Assembly (NCBI GenBank): GCA_037576215.1
Contig: JBANDB010000006.1
Location: 2,046,001 to 2,110,000, forward strand
Length of the DNA stretch: 64,000 bases
Source of the DNA: Armillaria gallica
Lineage: Eukaryota; Basidiomycota; Agaricomycetes; Agaricales; Physalacriaceae
Reading direction: 5' to 3'
This document shows positions 45,501 through 57,480 of this stretch, one piece after another; the first letter of the stretch is position 1; the number at the start of each line of letters is the position of its first letter. The notes below the pieces were generated by a model that was given only the letters and a program-made list of their open reading frames with translations, made no database searches and had not been told where the DNA came from. Made by a program: the position numbers and the translations under genes.

Positions 45501-45864
45501 ATGGCTGACTCTGCCTTTGATGCCGCCACAAGGGTATGCCTTTTTTTTCTCATTACCTTGTTCTGTCCACATTGGTTTTTTTAATTGCAGCGCGAACTAG
45601 ACGCCTTCCTGACTAGGGAACAAGCAAATGCAAAGCTCCATACCACAATCCACAACCTCACGACCATGTGCTGGGACAAGTAATATTAATGCCCGTTTTC
45701 TTCCATGTTTCCTATCTAACCCTATCTTCAGGTGCATCACTTCCACGCCGTCCAACAAGTTTTCCTCCGCCGAGGCTTCCTGTCTTACCAATTGCGTCGA
45801 TCGGTTCTTGGACACCAGTCTCTTCTTAATCAAAAGTCTCCAAAATAGACGAGAATCCGAGTAG
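45501..45864 (+). CDS. TIM8: mitochondrial small TIM chaperone Tim8
   Basis: Intermembrane-space chaperone that partners Tim13 to carry hydrophobic precursors to the inner and outer membranes. Three exons: MADSAFDAATR (45501-45533), RELDAFLTREQANAKLHTTIHNL with TMCWDK, and CITSTPSNKFSSAEASCLTNCVDRFLDTSLFLIKSLQ. The twin CX3C motif is complete (CWDKC and CLTNC), with 15 residues between the pairs, and CW at the first pair is typical of Tim8. About 87 residues, the family size. The second intron splits the first CX3C motif. The gene ends 60 bases from the opposing acyltransferase stop. Confidence 0.9.
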
Positions 45865-45923
45865 CTTTCCAAACCTCGGTACACTTATGCTACATCTAGT
45901 ATACTGTACCCCTCGTCTTACGT

Positions 45924-47436
45924 CTAATATGTCTTGCATTTCCCCCATGCCCATCCTGCGGCCGCCGGTAAGAAGAAACAGAATGCGTCAAGCATTTCAC
46001 GCTTCCGCCGCAGCTTAAGAGGAATTTCTACCTGCGCCGCTTTCTCACGAGCAAACGAGTTCGCCTCGTAAAACATGCCTATTGAGTCGTCCTTCTCCTT
46101 CCAGAGCCCCTTCAGCCATTCATCGAATCCATTCTTTTCTTTCTCGGGTATATCCACCTCGACCATAGGCTCCGTCTTCGGGGACGCCTCCGAAGGATTG
46201 CTCCCCGATAGATCGCCAATCGGTACCTCCCGCGCGACATCAAACATCCGCAGGTGCATGTGAATCACGGGAGGTGGGATACCGTCGAAAAACACAGAAC
46301 GTAGGGTATAAAAGTCTTGTCCATAATGTAACGGGGGTATACCTGCTGGACATTCTTTGCCTGTACTCGCATTCACCACAACAGCCACGTACCTGGTATA
46401 CCACTGTGACGTCGATCAAACGGAGGTCCGGAATGCGCGGTGATAACGAACGCAGACTGTAGTGTAATCCAGTCGACCTAGGAAGCAGCGTATGGGTCAT
46501 ATCAGCCTAAGGCAAATACCAGTTAGTTTCGGGCCGCATCTCAGCGAGGAACACCTTCACAATTCCCATTTTATCAGCGAACTTTTTGCTAATAGGTCTC
46601 GTGTCTTGACTAACAAGTGTTCCTTCTGGATACAGAATGAACGCGAGCGGATTATCCTGCGTTTCAGCCTCAGATCCTAATGTGGACAGGCTGGCCGATA
46701 GTTGTACTCGGTCGGATGCCCACGACCTCGCCAGAAAGATGAAATTGAAGAATTGCATGCCCTGTGTTTTTATTAAACCACAAGAACCAGACTATAAATG
46801 ACGTACCCATCCAACGACTGGAACCCATTGAAGACTCTTCTTTAATGTAATGTACACATATCGGTGAACCCCTTGGGGCCCAATAAAATACAACAAACAC
46901 CATTCATACAACCAGTCCAAGTAAATCTTGAAATTCCCGTCAGAAAGAAAAGAAGGCCAAGCAAGCTAATACGCACCTGGTGATTCGCTATCATGACGAA
47001 CTTGGTCGGTAGGTTCAAGGACACCACATCACCCTTCTTATCCTTTACGATAATACGATCTATGTCCTCCGGAGTAAAGGATCCCTGACCCGTTGTCTCG
47101 AATGACACAATGAGTTTTGTCGGCGCAAACCACTGGCATATCAGGACTGAGGGGTACGCTAAGCGCCACAATGGATGGGAGATGCTGATTAGGGGACGTA
47201 CTGAGGAGGCACCCGAATGCGCCTTTGGTATACCGGATGCCATCCACGTATAGCGCTCTGGACCACTTAAAAGGGAGGAGCCGAAGAGGTAGTAGAAACA
47301 CAAATTGTGAGGCGTTGATCATCACGCAGCCGAGATTGAATACAAGAAAGAATAATACAGCAGAGAAGGTGCGACGCCATGGTTGTCGAGGTCGCTCAGA
47401 GATGGGAACAGTGTACAAGGGTGCCACGGCGGTCAT
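45924..47436 (-). CDS. 1-acyl-glycerophosphate-type acyltransferase (LPIAT/CST26-like)
   Basis: Integral ER acyltransferase of the PlsC family that adds a fatty acyl chain to a lysophospholipid, in fungi often lysophosphatidylinositol (CST26/PSI1 group). The start MTAVAPLYTVPISERPRQPW leads to a membrane helix (FSAVLFFLVFNLGCVMI). Then come WFAPTKLIVSFETTGQGSF and FVMIANHQ-VYLDWLYEWC across an intron, giving motif I NHxxxxD, then YITLKKSLQWVPVVGWGMQF, FIFLARSW and AFILYPEGTLVS (motif III). Next are ADMTHTLLPRSTGLHYSL and a soluble C-terminal part with DEWLKGLWKEKDDSIGMFYE. A final hydrophobic segment precedes GKCKTY. At least five introns of about 50 bases. Length near 400 residues fits the family. 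Confidence 0.85.
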
Positions 47437-48661
47437 CGCTGTTCAGTTCAGCTCAGTACACGGAGGGGTACTGCCTTAAAGCATGTGTTAACTGGCCAGG
47501 TGGACTCCAGGTCACATGTCGCAACTAATGAATTACGCGTCCCCACGCGTTGCCAATTTCAATTCCCCTAAATATACACTCTTGTTCTTCCCTATGAATG
47601 GTACAATACATCGGGGGGACGAGAATATCAGAGTCGGCGTAACGCATCTGTAGATACTTGACCCGGGGAAGGCTGGACCATTATTTATCATCAAATTCCT
47701 TAGGAACTCCTAGGAATCGATGTATATCGTGGCCATGGAAATCAAGTTGATATCAAGGCACTGGAAAGATGGATTCGCAGGGTCGCTAGAAACCACAGGG
47801 CTATGTGCGGTCGCTATTTCATGGCCTTGACAGTGGTGCCCAGCATCGCCATTATATAAAGCCAGTACTCAAATACGACACTAATAGTGATGGGATAAAA
47901 TGGCGACTCGATTTAAACCAGAAGAGAATAAAGTGATCCGAAGAGGTAAAGCGCTATTCGTATATCTGTGAACCTTAGTGACTCTCAGTCATATATAGAA
48001 GCTTGCAAGAAATATGCTTGGTCTACTTCTAACTCAATTACGGAAGAGAGACACTATCGTGAATTAGTTGGGCAGCTACGGCTATCGGTGGCCTGAGAGC
48101 GTCGCACATCTCTATAAATGATTTACTACAGCAAAGAAAAGGGTCAAAAAGAGTGACAGTCTCTCCCACACTTCTGAATATGGTTCCCAGAACACGATCT
48201 GTCAGCCACCCCGACATCACCATAATTCAGTAGTATGATCAAGCGGCGGATTGGACTATAGAAACCGAACGATGATGTCCAACTTGAGCATCACGAAAGA
48301 CGATCAGGGAATTGAATAAACGCACGACTCGATGTGGTCGTTGACAGTCTCCAAAATCCAAAATAAGTAGTAGTAAGCGCAAAGCTTGTAAAATACTAAG
48401 ACTTGCAGCAAAAAGTAATACAACTGTCAGCAATTTGTGGGAGATCTATCTCTGTGAACTGATTCTTGTCATCGGAAACTCAAAATGTGGGACTCACGGT
48501 GATCGTCAACGGACCGATTGTTCCGGTCACAAGACCGTACAGATGTCAAGGAGTACCATTCTCACCATTCCTCCCATCAGGTTCACTGCCGTAACCTTCA
48601 AGGTCTCACAGTTCTGGGTTACCTCTCCGTTCCGTGTAACTTCCACCATCTAACTATTTAG
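47437..48661. other. 1.2-kb region without a supportable gene
   Basis: The largest empty stretch. It is AT-richer than its surroundings, with a TATATAA-like string near 47873-47879 and TATATA near 47991. Short open frames exist, including a hydrophobic minus-strand one at 48239-48433 without an ATG, but none shows a domain. The 5' part should hold the acyltransferase promoter. The middle could contain a decayed gene or an RNA gene I cannot recognise. Confidence 0.3.
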
Positions 48662-49772
48662 ATGTCCGCCGTCCTTAAGCAAGGTCAGCGCCCACGACTT
48701 GTGGACGATCTTATCCCCGTCATTCTCGGAATAGTAATAGTTGGTGGCCTCAGGACCTCCTTTCACTCTCCACCGTATCCTTCTCTTGGCTGCACGCCAT
48801 CAGGAAGAGACTCTACGCCGTCCCCATCCTCCTGTCTTATCGTTCTTGCGCCCTCCTCGCTGAAACACTTCAAAGAAATGACCACCTACTTGGTATGGTC
48901 AAAGGGATTGACATTCGCCCACTTCGCACCGGCTGGCCTGAATGTGGGAGACCATCCACGAAGCAGATGGCAAGCGTCAGGTTCATTTTGGGTCTGGAGG
49001 GTCTGGAATGTGTAACACTGGGCGGGGAACTGGCGGTCTCGGCGCACAGGTACCTCAATGCAATGTCGCATCCCCATTGCGTTAGACGACTGTGGGTTGA
49101 CGGAAGTTTGCAGAAGGAATCACTGCATTCACCTCCATCATTGGAGTGGGATGAAGTTCTTGCATTCAAGTTTGCTAGGCTGGAGAGCCTACAACTTTCG
49201 AATCTTGACCTCGATATCGTATTTCCCTCCGTTCCTTATCCTCTACGGGTCACATCTCTTGTCTTGGATACCGTCCGTATAATCAACGGTCATTTGATCC
49301 ACCTCCTTCACGAGACTTCTTCGTTGACACAACTCTGGGTCACGACGGAGAGAAGTGATGATTTCCACGAGCAGATCCGGCCAATGCTGAACTTACATCC
49401 TATTGCAGAATTGCACTACGAGATGCAGTGCGATGACCCTCTTCCTTTCGATCCATCGTCTTTCGAAAGTCAATCCACCTTTCCTTATCACGACTTTGTC
49501 TTATCGACACACCCGTTTGCCCTGCAACGTTGCAGTCGATAGAACGGTGCTTTCCAACATTGGAGGAGCTTGTTGTGACTGGGAGAAGCAGTCGAATCAC
49601 GGCAGAAGAGTGGGCTATGTTCGTGAGCTCGACAACATTGTCTACTCTTCGGGAGCTTGGTCTGCCCAACGGAACGAATTACCCTCCGTTTCAGCGGTGG
49701 TCAGCTTTGACAGAAATACCGGTGCGAAGAGAATCATCTCTTCGAGGCATTCATTTGTCGTTCACTGGGTAA
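48662..49772 (+). CDS. F-box/LRR-like protein, frame broken
   Basis: Resembles the many basidiomycete F-box-type proteins. MSAVLKQGQRPRLVDDLIPVILG starts an F-box-like helix; the continuation PQDLLSLSTVSFSWLHAIRKRLYAVPILLSYR is in another frame, one base short (about 48722-48746). Next come RNDHLLGMVKGIDIRPL and LRR-like lines (FARLESLQLSNLDLDI, TSLVLDTVRIINGHLI, TSSLTQLWVTTERS). A second break near 49520-49530 separates THPFALQ from SIERCFPTLEELVVTGRSS; a 38-base GTCTTA...GCAG intron or one missing T would both mend it. Ends GIHLSFTG. It may be an SCF substrate receptor. Such families carry pseudogenes, so true decay is as plausible here as sequence error. Confidence 0.5.
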
Positions 49773-50204
49773 ATGGAATTCGAAGCTTCTCCGCATGTCA
49801 CGGCATTTTTTTTAATACATCTCGATGGATCATATACTACCATACTTTCCAAGTTACAGACCGCATTTTTGATGTTATCACATACCCACCTTTCGTATAT
49901 CATATCAATTCAAGCAAACATATAGCAATATCAGCTTCACACAAACTTACTAGCGCGCACGGTCACTTACATTATAAGAAGATAGATCATCAATGAAAAG
50001 ATAGACTATTACAACCGTATTGCCCAAATAGGAAAGACATTATTGGAGCAAAATTGAGCCGTTGCCATTTCTCTCAAGGTGGCCATTGTCGGGGCCGCAT
50101 CGACCAGGCGTCTTCTCTCATCCCTTCGACCTTGCGTCATCTCTCTTCTTCTACAGAGAAGAGAACGAAACACTCTTTTTTGACGTGCAGACTCTTTCTT
50201 CGCG
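49773..50204. promoter_or_regulatory. promoter region of the alpha/beta hydrolase gene
   Basis: 432 bases with no supportable gene. The last 130 bases before 50205 are pyrimidine-rich. Overlapping short frames here are shadows. Confidence 0.3.
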
Positions 50205-53200
50205 ATGCACACTGTTCTATCACGTCCTCAGCCATTGGGATCAGGGACCGGTTCGTCTCATCGCCTACCACGCAAAAGCGCATCTTTCCTGTCTCTAAGG
50301 CGCGAAAAGGAAAAGCCAAGCGTTCCTTCCGACCCATACAACACTAATTTCGACCCCTCTGGTTCGTCGCATTCACGACCTTCGTATTTTGAAGCATATC
50401 CAAGACCAAAGACGGCTCAACCACGCTTGTCCAAGTCAAGGGGTCGTGAAGCTTACTCCTCTGTACCACAGCCATCCATCTCTCCAGCAGATAGCGCTTT
50501 TTCTGATCAGACTGTTCGGGAGAAGAAAGGCACCAGGCCACCGGTCAAGGTGGAACAGTCTTCGTATTCCTTTCCCAGCACCGAAATTTCCGATTTCCCA
50601 TTATATCCTTCTCAAGATACCCAATCCTCCTCAAAACCCCATTCAAGAATCCGTTCCAGGACCGGGCCATCCCGTCAAACCTCCAACTGGGCCGATCCAA
50701 CTCCTGCTCATCGCTTTTCCGGTTCTTCTACGCAATATACGGAGACACCGCCTGACACGCCTACAGACAACGTTTCATTCCGAGAATTCTCCGTTATGGT
50801 TGCCGCCCCCGTCTCGACGGTCGAAGCAATGGATGCATTGGTAGATAACATGAATGGAGGGGAGGACATCATTAGCGCCAGTCTTTCCTCAAGTCGTGCC
50901 AGGTTCGGAATACCGGGCCATCATCCACTCTATCAACCGCCACTCCCTACTCCACCGCCGGGTATCGTCCTCGGTGGAGGCAAGGCTCGAAGACCCAAGA
51001 AGTCCTCTAAGTCTTCTGTCCATAGATCCAGTTATTCGGGGGATGAGGAAGATGAGACGTTGGTGCTGCACCCCCCTTTGCACAAGCGACGTCCGAAGAG
51101 ATTAGCGCCTAGTCGTAGCAACTCTACCGCAACTATCACTCTATCTATTCCTGCGACACCTTCACCTCCTCTTGAGGATGAATCTCGAGCCCCATCACCG
51201 GTACCACCTGTCAGGTATAGACCTACCTCTCCTGACTCGGTTGGTGGAACGTTTTTACCACACCAGGAACGTCCCAAAAGCATAGCGCCTTCCATATCCG
51301 ATATCATTCGCGCGTACGCGCCTCCCGAAGCACAGCTGCGGTCTCGGGCGTCCCTATCACGTACATCTTCGTATGCGCACAGTCATGGCCATTGCACACT
51401 AATGGAAGAATCTGAGCTAGATCCTGAACCATTGACCGTTGAGGAAGAGGCGGAGCTTTTATCACGATCTTCCATCGATAGTGTTGCTGACGAAGTCCAG
51501 AGAACTCTCCGGAATCAGACCGCCATGAAGCCAGTACCTATGCCTCCACCGCCACCGCCCTCTTCCTACGTGAAACGACAGTCAACGATATCCGCAGACA
51601 ACACCAGTATCTATTCTCCCCGATCGGAAGGGGGAACGGCATCAATCTACTCCATGTCCCTGTCCTCGAGTCATCCTCCACCTTCCCTTGAAACCACTAA
51701 TCTACTGGCGTCTTTTTCCAACCCGTCGCCCGCCCAAGCTGTTGCCCAGTATTTGCGTTCAGCGCGACTTACCACACTACTGAAATTAACCCGGTCGCCT
51801 CATGCGTCTTCAGACAATCCTTTGACTGTCAGTCTCTCTGATCTGGGAAGTCCCACAGGGATCCCAGTCGTTGTGTTCCTGGGTTTGGGATGCGTACGCC
51901 ATATCATGGGCTTGTATGATGAGATGGCAGAGTGCATGGGATTGAGGCTTATCACGATTGACCGGTAACTATCTTCTGTTCTCGCATCATTTCTCTGCTA
52001 ATATGTATCGCTAACAGATGGGGTCTTGGTCGGACAGAACCGCGCGCAAAATCTGCAAAAGGCATCATGCAGTGGGCGTCTGTGGTAGAGGAAGTTCTCG
52101 ATCTGCTTCACATAGACCAATGTAGCGTTATGGCCCACTCAGCTGGTGCGCCTTACGCCTTGTCGTTCGCCAATAAGCTGTCAAAACGCATACGCGGTGA
52201 CATCTGCTTGCTTGCACCATGGGTAGGAGGCAGCGAAAGCGGTGAGCCTGCGTCCTAAAATCATTCATTCGTCTCATTTCTTCTCCAGGAGGTTATAAAT
52301 GGCTCAAATACGTACCCAATGGGATATTAAAGACCGCACAAGCAGCAGATTGGAAACTGCAGGCGTGGATGATTGGCAAACCTCCAACTATAGCCTATGA
52401 AGGCATCGGCTATGATTTTCGATCACCCTCGTCAAAGGGCGCACTGATGAGTGGATCGCCGCCGGTAGCACATGGTAACATGAGTCCTATTTATTCCTCA
52501 TCTATCGATAATCATCCACGGCCAAGCATGACTTCGAGCACATTTAGCGAGTATGACGATCTCGGGGATTTTGACGGCCAGTTCGAGAGCCGCAGCACGC
52601 TTGGTGTAGATCTACGACCGACTCGGCAAGAAGCCGCTACGAAAAGAAAGAATTCGAGGAGCTTTTTGGACCGTTTCAAAGCGCCATCCCATTCTCAACC
52701 GCAGTCTCCCTCGGAGGACGACAAGGCTCCGTCGGGGCGGCGTCTCAAAGCATTACGTTCAATGGGGTCCTTGAAGTCCAAGTCATCGAAAGCATCGGAG
52801 CATTTGAGCCCTCAGCTTCCTCCCGCTCTCAAGTTTGAAGTCGGACTAGGTTTTGATGATCTCAATTGGACCAAGGCCATCGAATCGTCCCAGACGTCGC
52901 TGGTTAGGGGAGATCGATCATTGACGCCATCACCAGATAAGTTCTCGACGACAGGACATATTCCTTATCCGCGTGCAAACGGGCGACGGTCTCTTTCCTT
53001 CAATACCTCGCGTGGGGCAACATCACTTCCTACATCCCCTGTTGCGCAGGAAGCATTCTCCTCCAATGCGTCATTGTCCGCCAGAAACGGTTCAAACCAT
53101 GGCTACCAGGCTACGCTAGCCAATGCTCTGATCGCGGCATCCCACTCTGAATCTGCAAAAGGGACACACAACGACCTGTTGCAGATTCTGAATCATGACA

Positions 53201-53486
53201 ATCATCCATGGGGATTCGCTTACACTTCTTATCCACATAAAGTCAATGTTTGGTACGGTGACAGGGATGAGAAGATTGCGGAACATGCCGTGCGATGGAT
53301 GGAGAGAAACATGGGGGAGGATAAATGTTCTGTTAAGGTTGTGAAAGGGGCGGACCATGGACTGATGTATAAGAGCAGCGTGGTGATCGAAGTTTTAGAA
53401 CATGTGTTGAGTTATTGGCAACCCGGTATGTGTCTTTCGTAACATTACGATACACTCAAGCTCACGATTATACAGAACACCTGTGA
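50205..53486 (+). CDS. large alpha/beta-hydrolase-fold protein with long disordered N-terminus
   Basis: About 1050 residues. The first 530 are Ser/Pro-rich and basic, with no fold. The hydrolase part begins near PAQAVAQYLRSARLTTLLKL, then GIPVVVFLGLGCVRHIMGLYDEM (first strand and oxyanion region), LRLITIDRWGLGRT, and SVMAHSAGAPYAL with the nucleophile Ser in AHSAG instead of the strict GxSxG. Then RGDICLLAPWVG. An insert of about 280 residues, mostly disordered, separates this from HPWGFAYTSYPHKVNVWYGDRDEKIAEH (catalytic Asp) and VKVVKGADHGLMY (catalytic His), so a full Ser-Asp-His triad is present. Introns follow ITIDR, GGSES and SYWQP; the last exon adds only EHL. Substrate unknown; a lipase, esterase or signalling role is possible. 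Confidence 0.75.
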
Positions 53487-53934
53487 AGCTTCGTACGTCA
53501 ACGAAAGAGACCTTTATTTTGTCCTTCAACATGACTGTTGAATTTATCTCATTTCGACTTCGCTCTCTCTCTATTGGCTGCAGATTTGATCGGATTCATT
53601 CACTGTACATCATATCATCGACTTCTCATCATTCACCCCTTCAACGCCTAATTATACTCTATCGTTATCGGCCTATTACTTTAAGAACTTCCTCCTGCCA
53701 GAATGTTTGTTGTAGAAATAGAATTCACAGCGGAAAACGTGCCAAAAGCCAGCATGTTCTTTGCATAAATAATACTGATAAGGATACAATATACAGTAAG
53801 TAGTAAACATCTGGCTATCATTCTGGCTGCGAATTTCACAGCAAGTTTAACCCTTTAAACCCGATAGATGTGATTCCCATCTGGTCTTGTAGTCCACATA
53901 TCTTGACTTTGTCTGTTTGATGGCGAAGAGTTGT
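53487..53934. other. convergent 3' spacer
   Basis: 448 bases, AT-rich, between the stops of the hydrolase and the membrane-protein gene. No gene seen. Confidence 0.35.
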
Positions 53935-55339
53935 TTATGTGCCCACTACTGGCTCTGGCCACCGTCCCACCACCGCATTAGCATACGAAGTAACGTTTCT
54001 CCGGGGAGGCGGTTCGCGCCCGGCAGCGGCGAGAGGACCTATATTATCTAAACCTTCTACCATCGGCAACTCAGGTGGTCCGGTCATCCGCCTATCTGCA
54101 AACGACAGTGGTTCAGAGAGTCTTCTACGCGTTTGACGTTCCCTCTGCCGGAAGAAAAGGAAAAGGCCTAGGACAAGCGAAAGCACGGCGACAGAGCTTA
54201 AAGTGACAATCACCGCGATTAGCGACTTGTTCACTGAAAATGGTGTAAGGTTGCTGTTGGTATTGTCGTTACCCGAGGTTCCTGAAGGTTCCGCGGAAGT
54301 ACTGCCAGGCGTAGAAGCAATAGGTTGTAATGGCGAAGATGATGGTGGCGTATATTGTGACGAAGAGGAAGGAGGGTCAGATGGGGCATAGGAAGTTTGG
54401 GAAGAAGCGGATGAAGACGAAGCAGGCGACGACGTCCTTTCTTTCTCGGAACTCGATACGCTAGTAAATGAAGTTGTAGCTGCTGATGTCTCCATACTGC
54501 TCCCTGAGGAAAATTTTAGTAACTGTAAACGTACATATAGTCCTGAACAACCGACATGGAGAAAGGATGTGTGAGGTGACGCTTGATACACCAGCTATGG
54601 TAGATGATGCAGAGGAATTGATGGAATCTATCTCGGCATTTCAAAATTCAGCCTTCCAGTACACAAACATCGATAGACGTACGTGGGTTAGAATCTCCTT
54701 CGCCTGGAAAGGGAAAGGTTGGGAGTAGCCACACCAACAAAGAAAATCAGTACTGACCATCTTCGATTGTGACTATCAGAGAGCTAAAAGTGACCTGACT
54801 AAAATTATCGAATCTGATGTCGGGAAGGTTGAAAATGGTTAAAACATGGCTGTGACTTGGATCGAGAGGGGAAGAGAATATAATGTCCTATAGGGCGCAT
54901 GGTAATGAGGTGGTTGCTGACCAATAAAACACTTAAACCTTACTAATTTTGCAAGAGTGTTGTTCGAAAGAGCAGGGTCATGTCCATCTACTATAATGAT
55001 GGACCCTACATTGGTCTGAGCATCACAGTCGAGGCAGAAGCCATAGGCAGACCCCCCAGATCGCTTGAGTCCGATAAAGAATACACGAGATGTTGCATCT
55101 GCGTGTGAGCGTGAATGAGAAGTAACAGCTGGAGTATTTTTGGACCTACTCGGCAATGATGCCATGAGCACGGTTCCGAGTTCATTGATGAATAGAAATT
55201 GCTGGCCAGCAGAGTTCTGTGAAATGTTCCAACCAGAGGAAAAATGAAGTGACGTGTCTGTCGCATTAATGGTGATATTGTGAGCGGCTTCGGAGTAAAA
55301 TACACATAGAGCCAGGAAGAGAAGGAAAGACACTGTCAT
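53935..55339 (-). CDS. single-pass membrane protein with Ser/Thr-rich stalk
   Basis: Type I membrane protein, family not recognised. MTVSFLLFLALCVFYSEAAH is a signal peptide. The ectodomain has SLHFSSGWNISQNSAGQQF, SAYGFCLDCDAQTNVGSII and VLTIFNLPDIRFDNFSQ, split by introns, with several N-x-S/T sites. Then a Ser/Thr/Pro stalk of about 80 residues, a membrane helix (IAVIVTLSSVAVLSLVLGLFLFF) with the stop-transfer RQRERQTRRR, and a short cytosolic tail (PELPMVEGLDN, REPPPRRNVTSY) ending PEPVVGT. The exon order between ectodomain and stalk (54480-54780) is uncertain. This layout is common among basidiomycete surface proteins and resembles wall-stress sensors, but no WSC Cys pattern is present. 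Confidence 0.65.
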
Positions 55340-55638
55340 GAGAGAAGAAAGGAATCAGAGAGGTTCAAGGGGATGCCCTGCATACCCCAGCGCTGAGCAG
55401 TAAGTCACGGACAAGATGGCAGAACAAGAACAAGAAATCTGGGCCAGGGAGACAATATAAGCCATCAGAAGGCTGTTGTGTTAGAGACGGTGCGGCCAAG
55501 GACAGGGGTACGGGAAAGTTCGGACCGAATCAGTTGACCGGTTGCCGGCTGGTTTGCCGACATCAGTGGATCACAGACTGGTCGCCGTGGGAATCCTTGA
55601 GAACGCCACCAGCTTCGTCTCTCCATGACGAGCTGATA

Positions 55639-57480
55639 ATGTCGCGCAAGCAGAGCCCGTTCCCCAAGAAGCCTCTCGCCATTAAGCGCGCCGACGGCGA
55701 CCCTCTGACGCGCGTCGACCTCCAATACGACTTCCTCCTCAACATTTTCAGCGATGACCAGCGTGTCTTCACCGATCCCTATCCCTCTGCCTTCGGTGGC
55801 CCTCTTGGCGGCAAGGTCTCTTTTCGCGACCTCTATGTGAATGCAATCATGCATTCGACGAAGGCTACCAAAGCGCTCAAAGATTCCATGTCGGCTTCTG
55901 CCATCTTCGCCACCGATTTCGCAATGCTGGCTTTGTTGGCAAATGTAGGCAGGGTGAATACAACAATGAGCTGTGAGTAACCCATTCACTTCATCACTTC
56001 CTCTTTTCATGGTTTTACTTAGTCTTCGCTGAGAAGAAAACGGCGGTTCGAACATACCACCCGATCCCTGCTCTACAAAGGGCCGATGGTAATCTCCAAG
56101 ATGCGCCCAGAATCAAAGGTCTACTCAAGGCCTGTACGGTACCGGATGAAGACCCAAAGTCTATTCCGACGACTCCCGGCGACATTCTTGCCCGTGCAGT
56201 ACGTTCTTGGCCGTTCGCTTAGTTATATCCCGATATTTATGACGTGTCCTTAAAACAGACAAGCGGAAAGGTACCGCCTACTAGCATCGCCACTATCATT
56301 TTCATCCTTTCCAATTACTCACCTGTGCGTGTCACAATGGCTTCTGCCCCATTATGCTAACCCCCGTCTGGTTAGGCCATCGGCCAAGAACATTTCTTAA
56401 ATGAGCTTGAATTCATCGACCTCTTTCTTCCTGTTGAAGTGTCTAGTGCATCTCGCGCTCGGGCTTTTCTATGGCTCTGCTATCATTTTCACGAAGCGAC
56501 GTCTGCCGTTAATGAAGACGACTACGACACCGAGGTCCTCAGTGTCAATCCATTCTGTGACAGTCACCGGCCAGGAAAGGCGCCTGCCTTTATAATGATA
56601 ACCCGTGCCGAGGCTGAGAAAGAGAACGTGGACACCGAGGAAGAGGTAGCTCGTGCGGAAAAGTCCGTTAGTCATAGAAACGACATCATCAACAAGGCCT
56701 CCACTACGTCTACTTCTAAGCCCGTCCATAACGACGAGGGCAATGTTCCAGAAGTCAAACCCAAAGGGAAGCGCAACACCGGTGTCCCCATGACGCTCAA
56801 GGAGAAGAAGGAAAGGAAGGCGCTTTGGGATAAACAGTATCGAGAGCGAGTCAAGAATAAGGCGATGCAGGAGAAGAACAAGGAAACTAAGCGAAAGGAA
56901 AGCAAACAGAGGGAGGTTCAGCCCCCCAAGCTGGACTTGCCCGCCGATGTTGCCGAATTTGGGCGTCAGTACAGGTTCTGCTTTCCAGTTGTCACGGTCT
57001 CACATTTGTCTAGCGTTGTCCCGAGGCCGTGAATCCCTGTACACAGCCCCCGGGTATCGGCGTTCTAGTCCCGACATTCCTTCAATGTACCAGCATCGGT
57101 ATGCACCATATAGGTTCGGGACTGTAGGCGACCCTACTTGGTCTTCTCGCCACGCCTCGCATTCGAAAGGCGTCGGAAGTTCCCACAAATCCATGCTCGA
57201 ACGTATGTCGGTGTACACATTTTAATCCGCAGGCCTTGATGACTGTTGCTTAGACGCCTGGCATGTTATCAATTGTACGGATCCTCTTCTGGATTCTGAT
57301 GATGAGGCGGACGACCATGTACACCGCGATTATTGTCAGTTCTTCCTTCCTATAGAGAATTTCGCACCTTACCCACTTTCAGCGAAGCGACTGCGAATCA
57401 TCGCTCGCGTCCGCGGTAAAGATCCTACGCCAGAGCCAGAGCCGTATCCAGTCGCTCCTCAGCCACATGCATCCACCTGA
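55639..57480 (+). CDS. INO80 complex subunit IES1-like, copy B
   Basis: Paralogue of the gene at 43016-44965 and complete in frame. MSRKQSPFPKKPLAIKRADGDP, then LTRVDLQYDFLLNIFSDDQRVF, KVSFRDLYVNAIMHSTKATKAL and DFAMLALLANVGRVNTTMS; the intron 55973-56022 lies at the same codon as in copy A. Next FFAEKKTAVRTYHPIPALQR, DAPRIKGLLKACTV, SIATIIFILSNYSPAIGQEHFL and LEFIDLFLPVEVSSASRARAFLWLCYHFHE. A long Lys/Glu-rich helical region (KEKKERKALWDKQYRERVKNK) is absent from copy A. The C-terminus has MLEHAWHVINCTDPLLDSDDEADDHVHRDY and RLRIIARVRGKDPTPEPEP, the Ies1 block, ending QPHAST. It should bind the INO80 core at nucleosomes. It diverges from the membrane-protein gene across about 300 bases. Confidence 0.82.

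Noticed and set aside
48239..48433. Hydrophobic minus-strand frame resembling a small membrane protein
   Set aside because: Begins with TTG only, has no ATG, no spliced partner and no family signature.
56949..57010. Suspected frame break in IES1-like copy B
   Set aside because: A 49-base GTCAGT...TAG intron restores the frame (EFG to LSRGRESLY), so no indel is needed.
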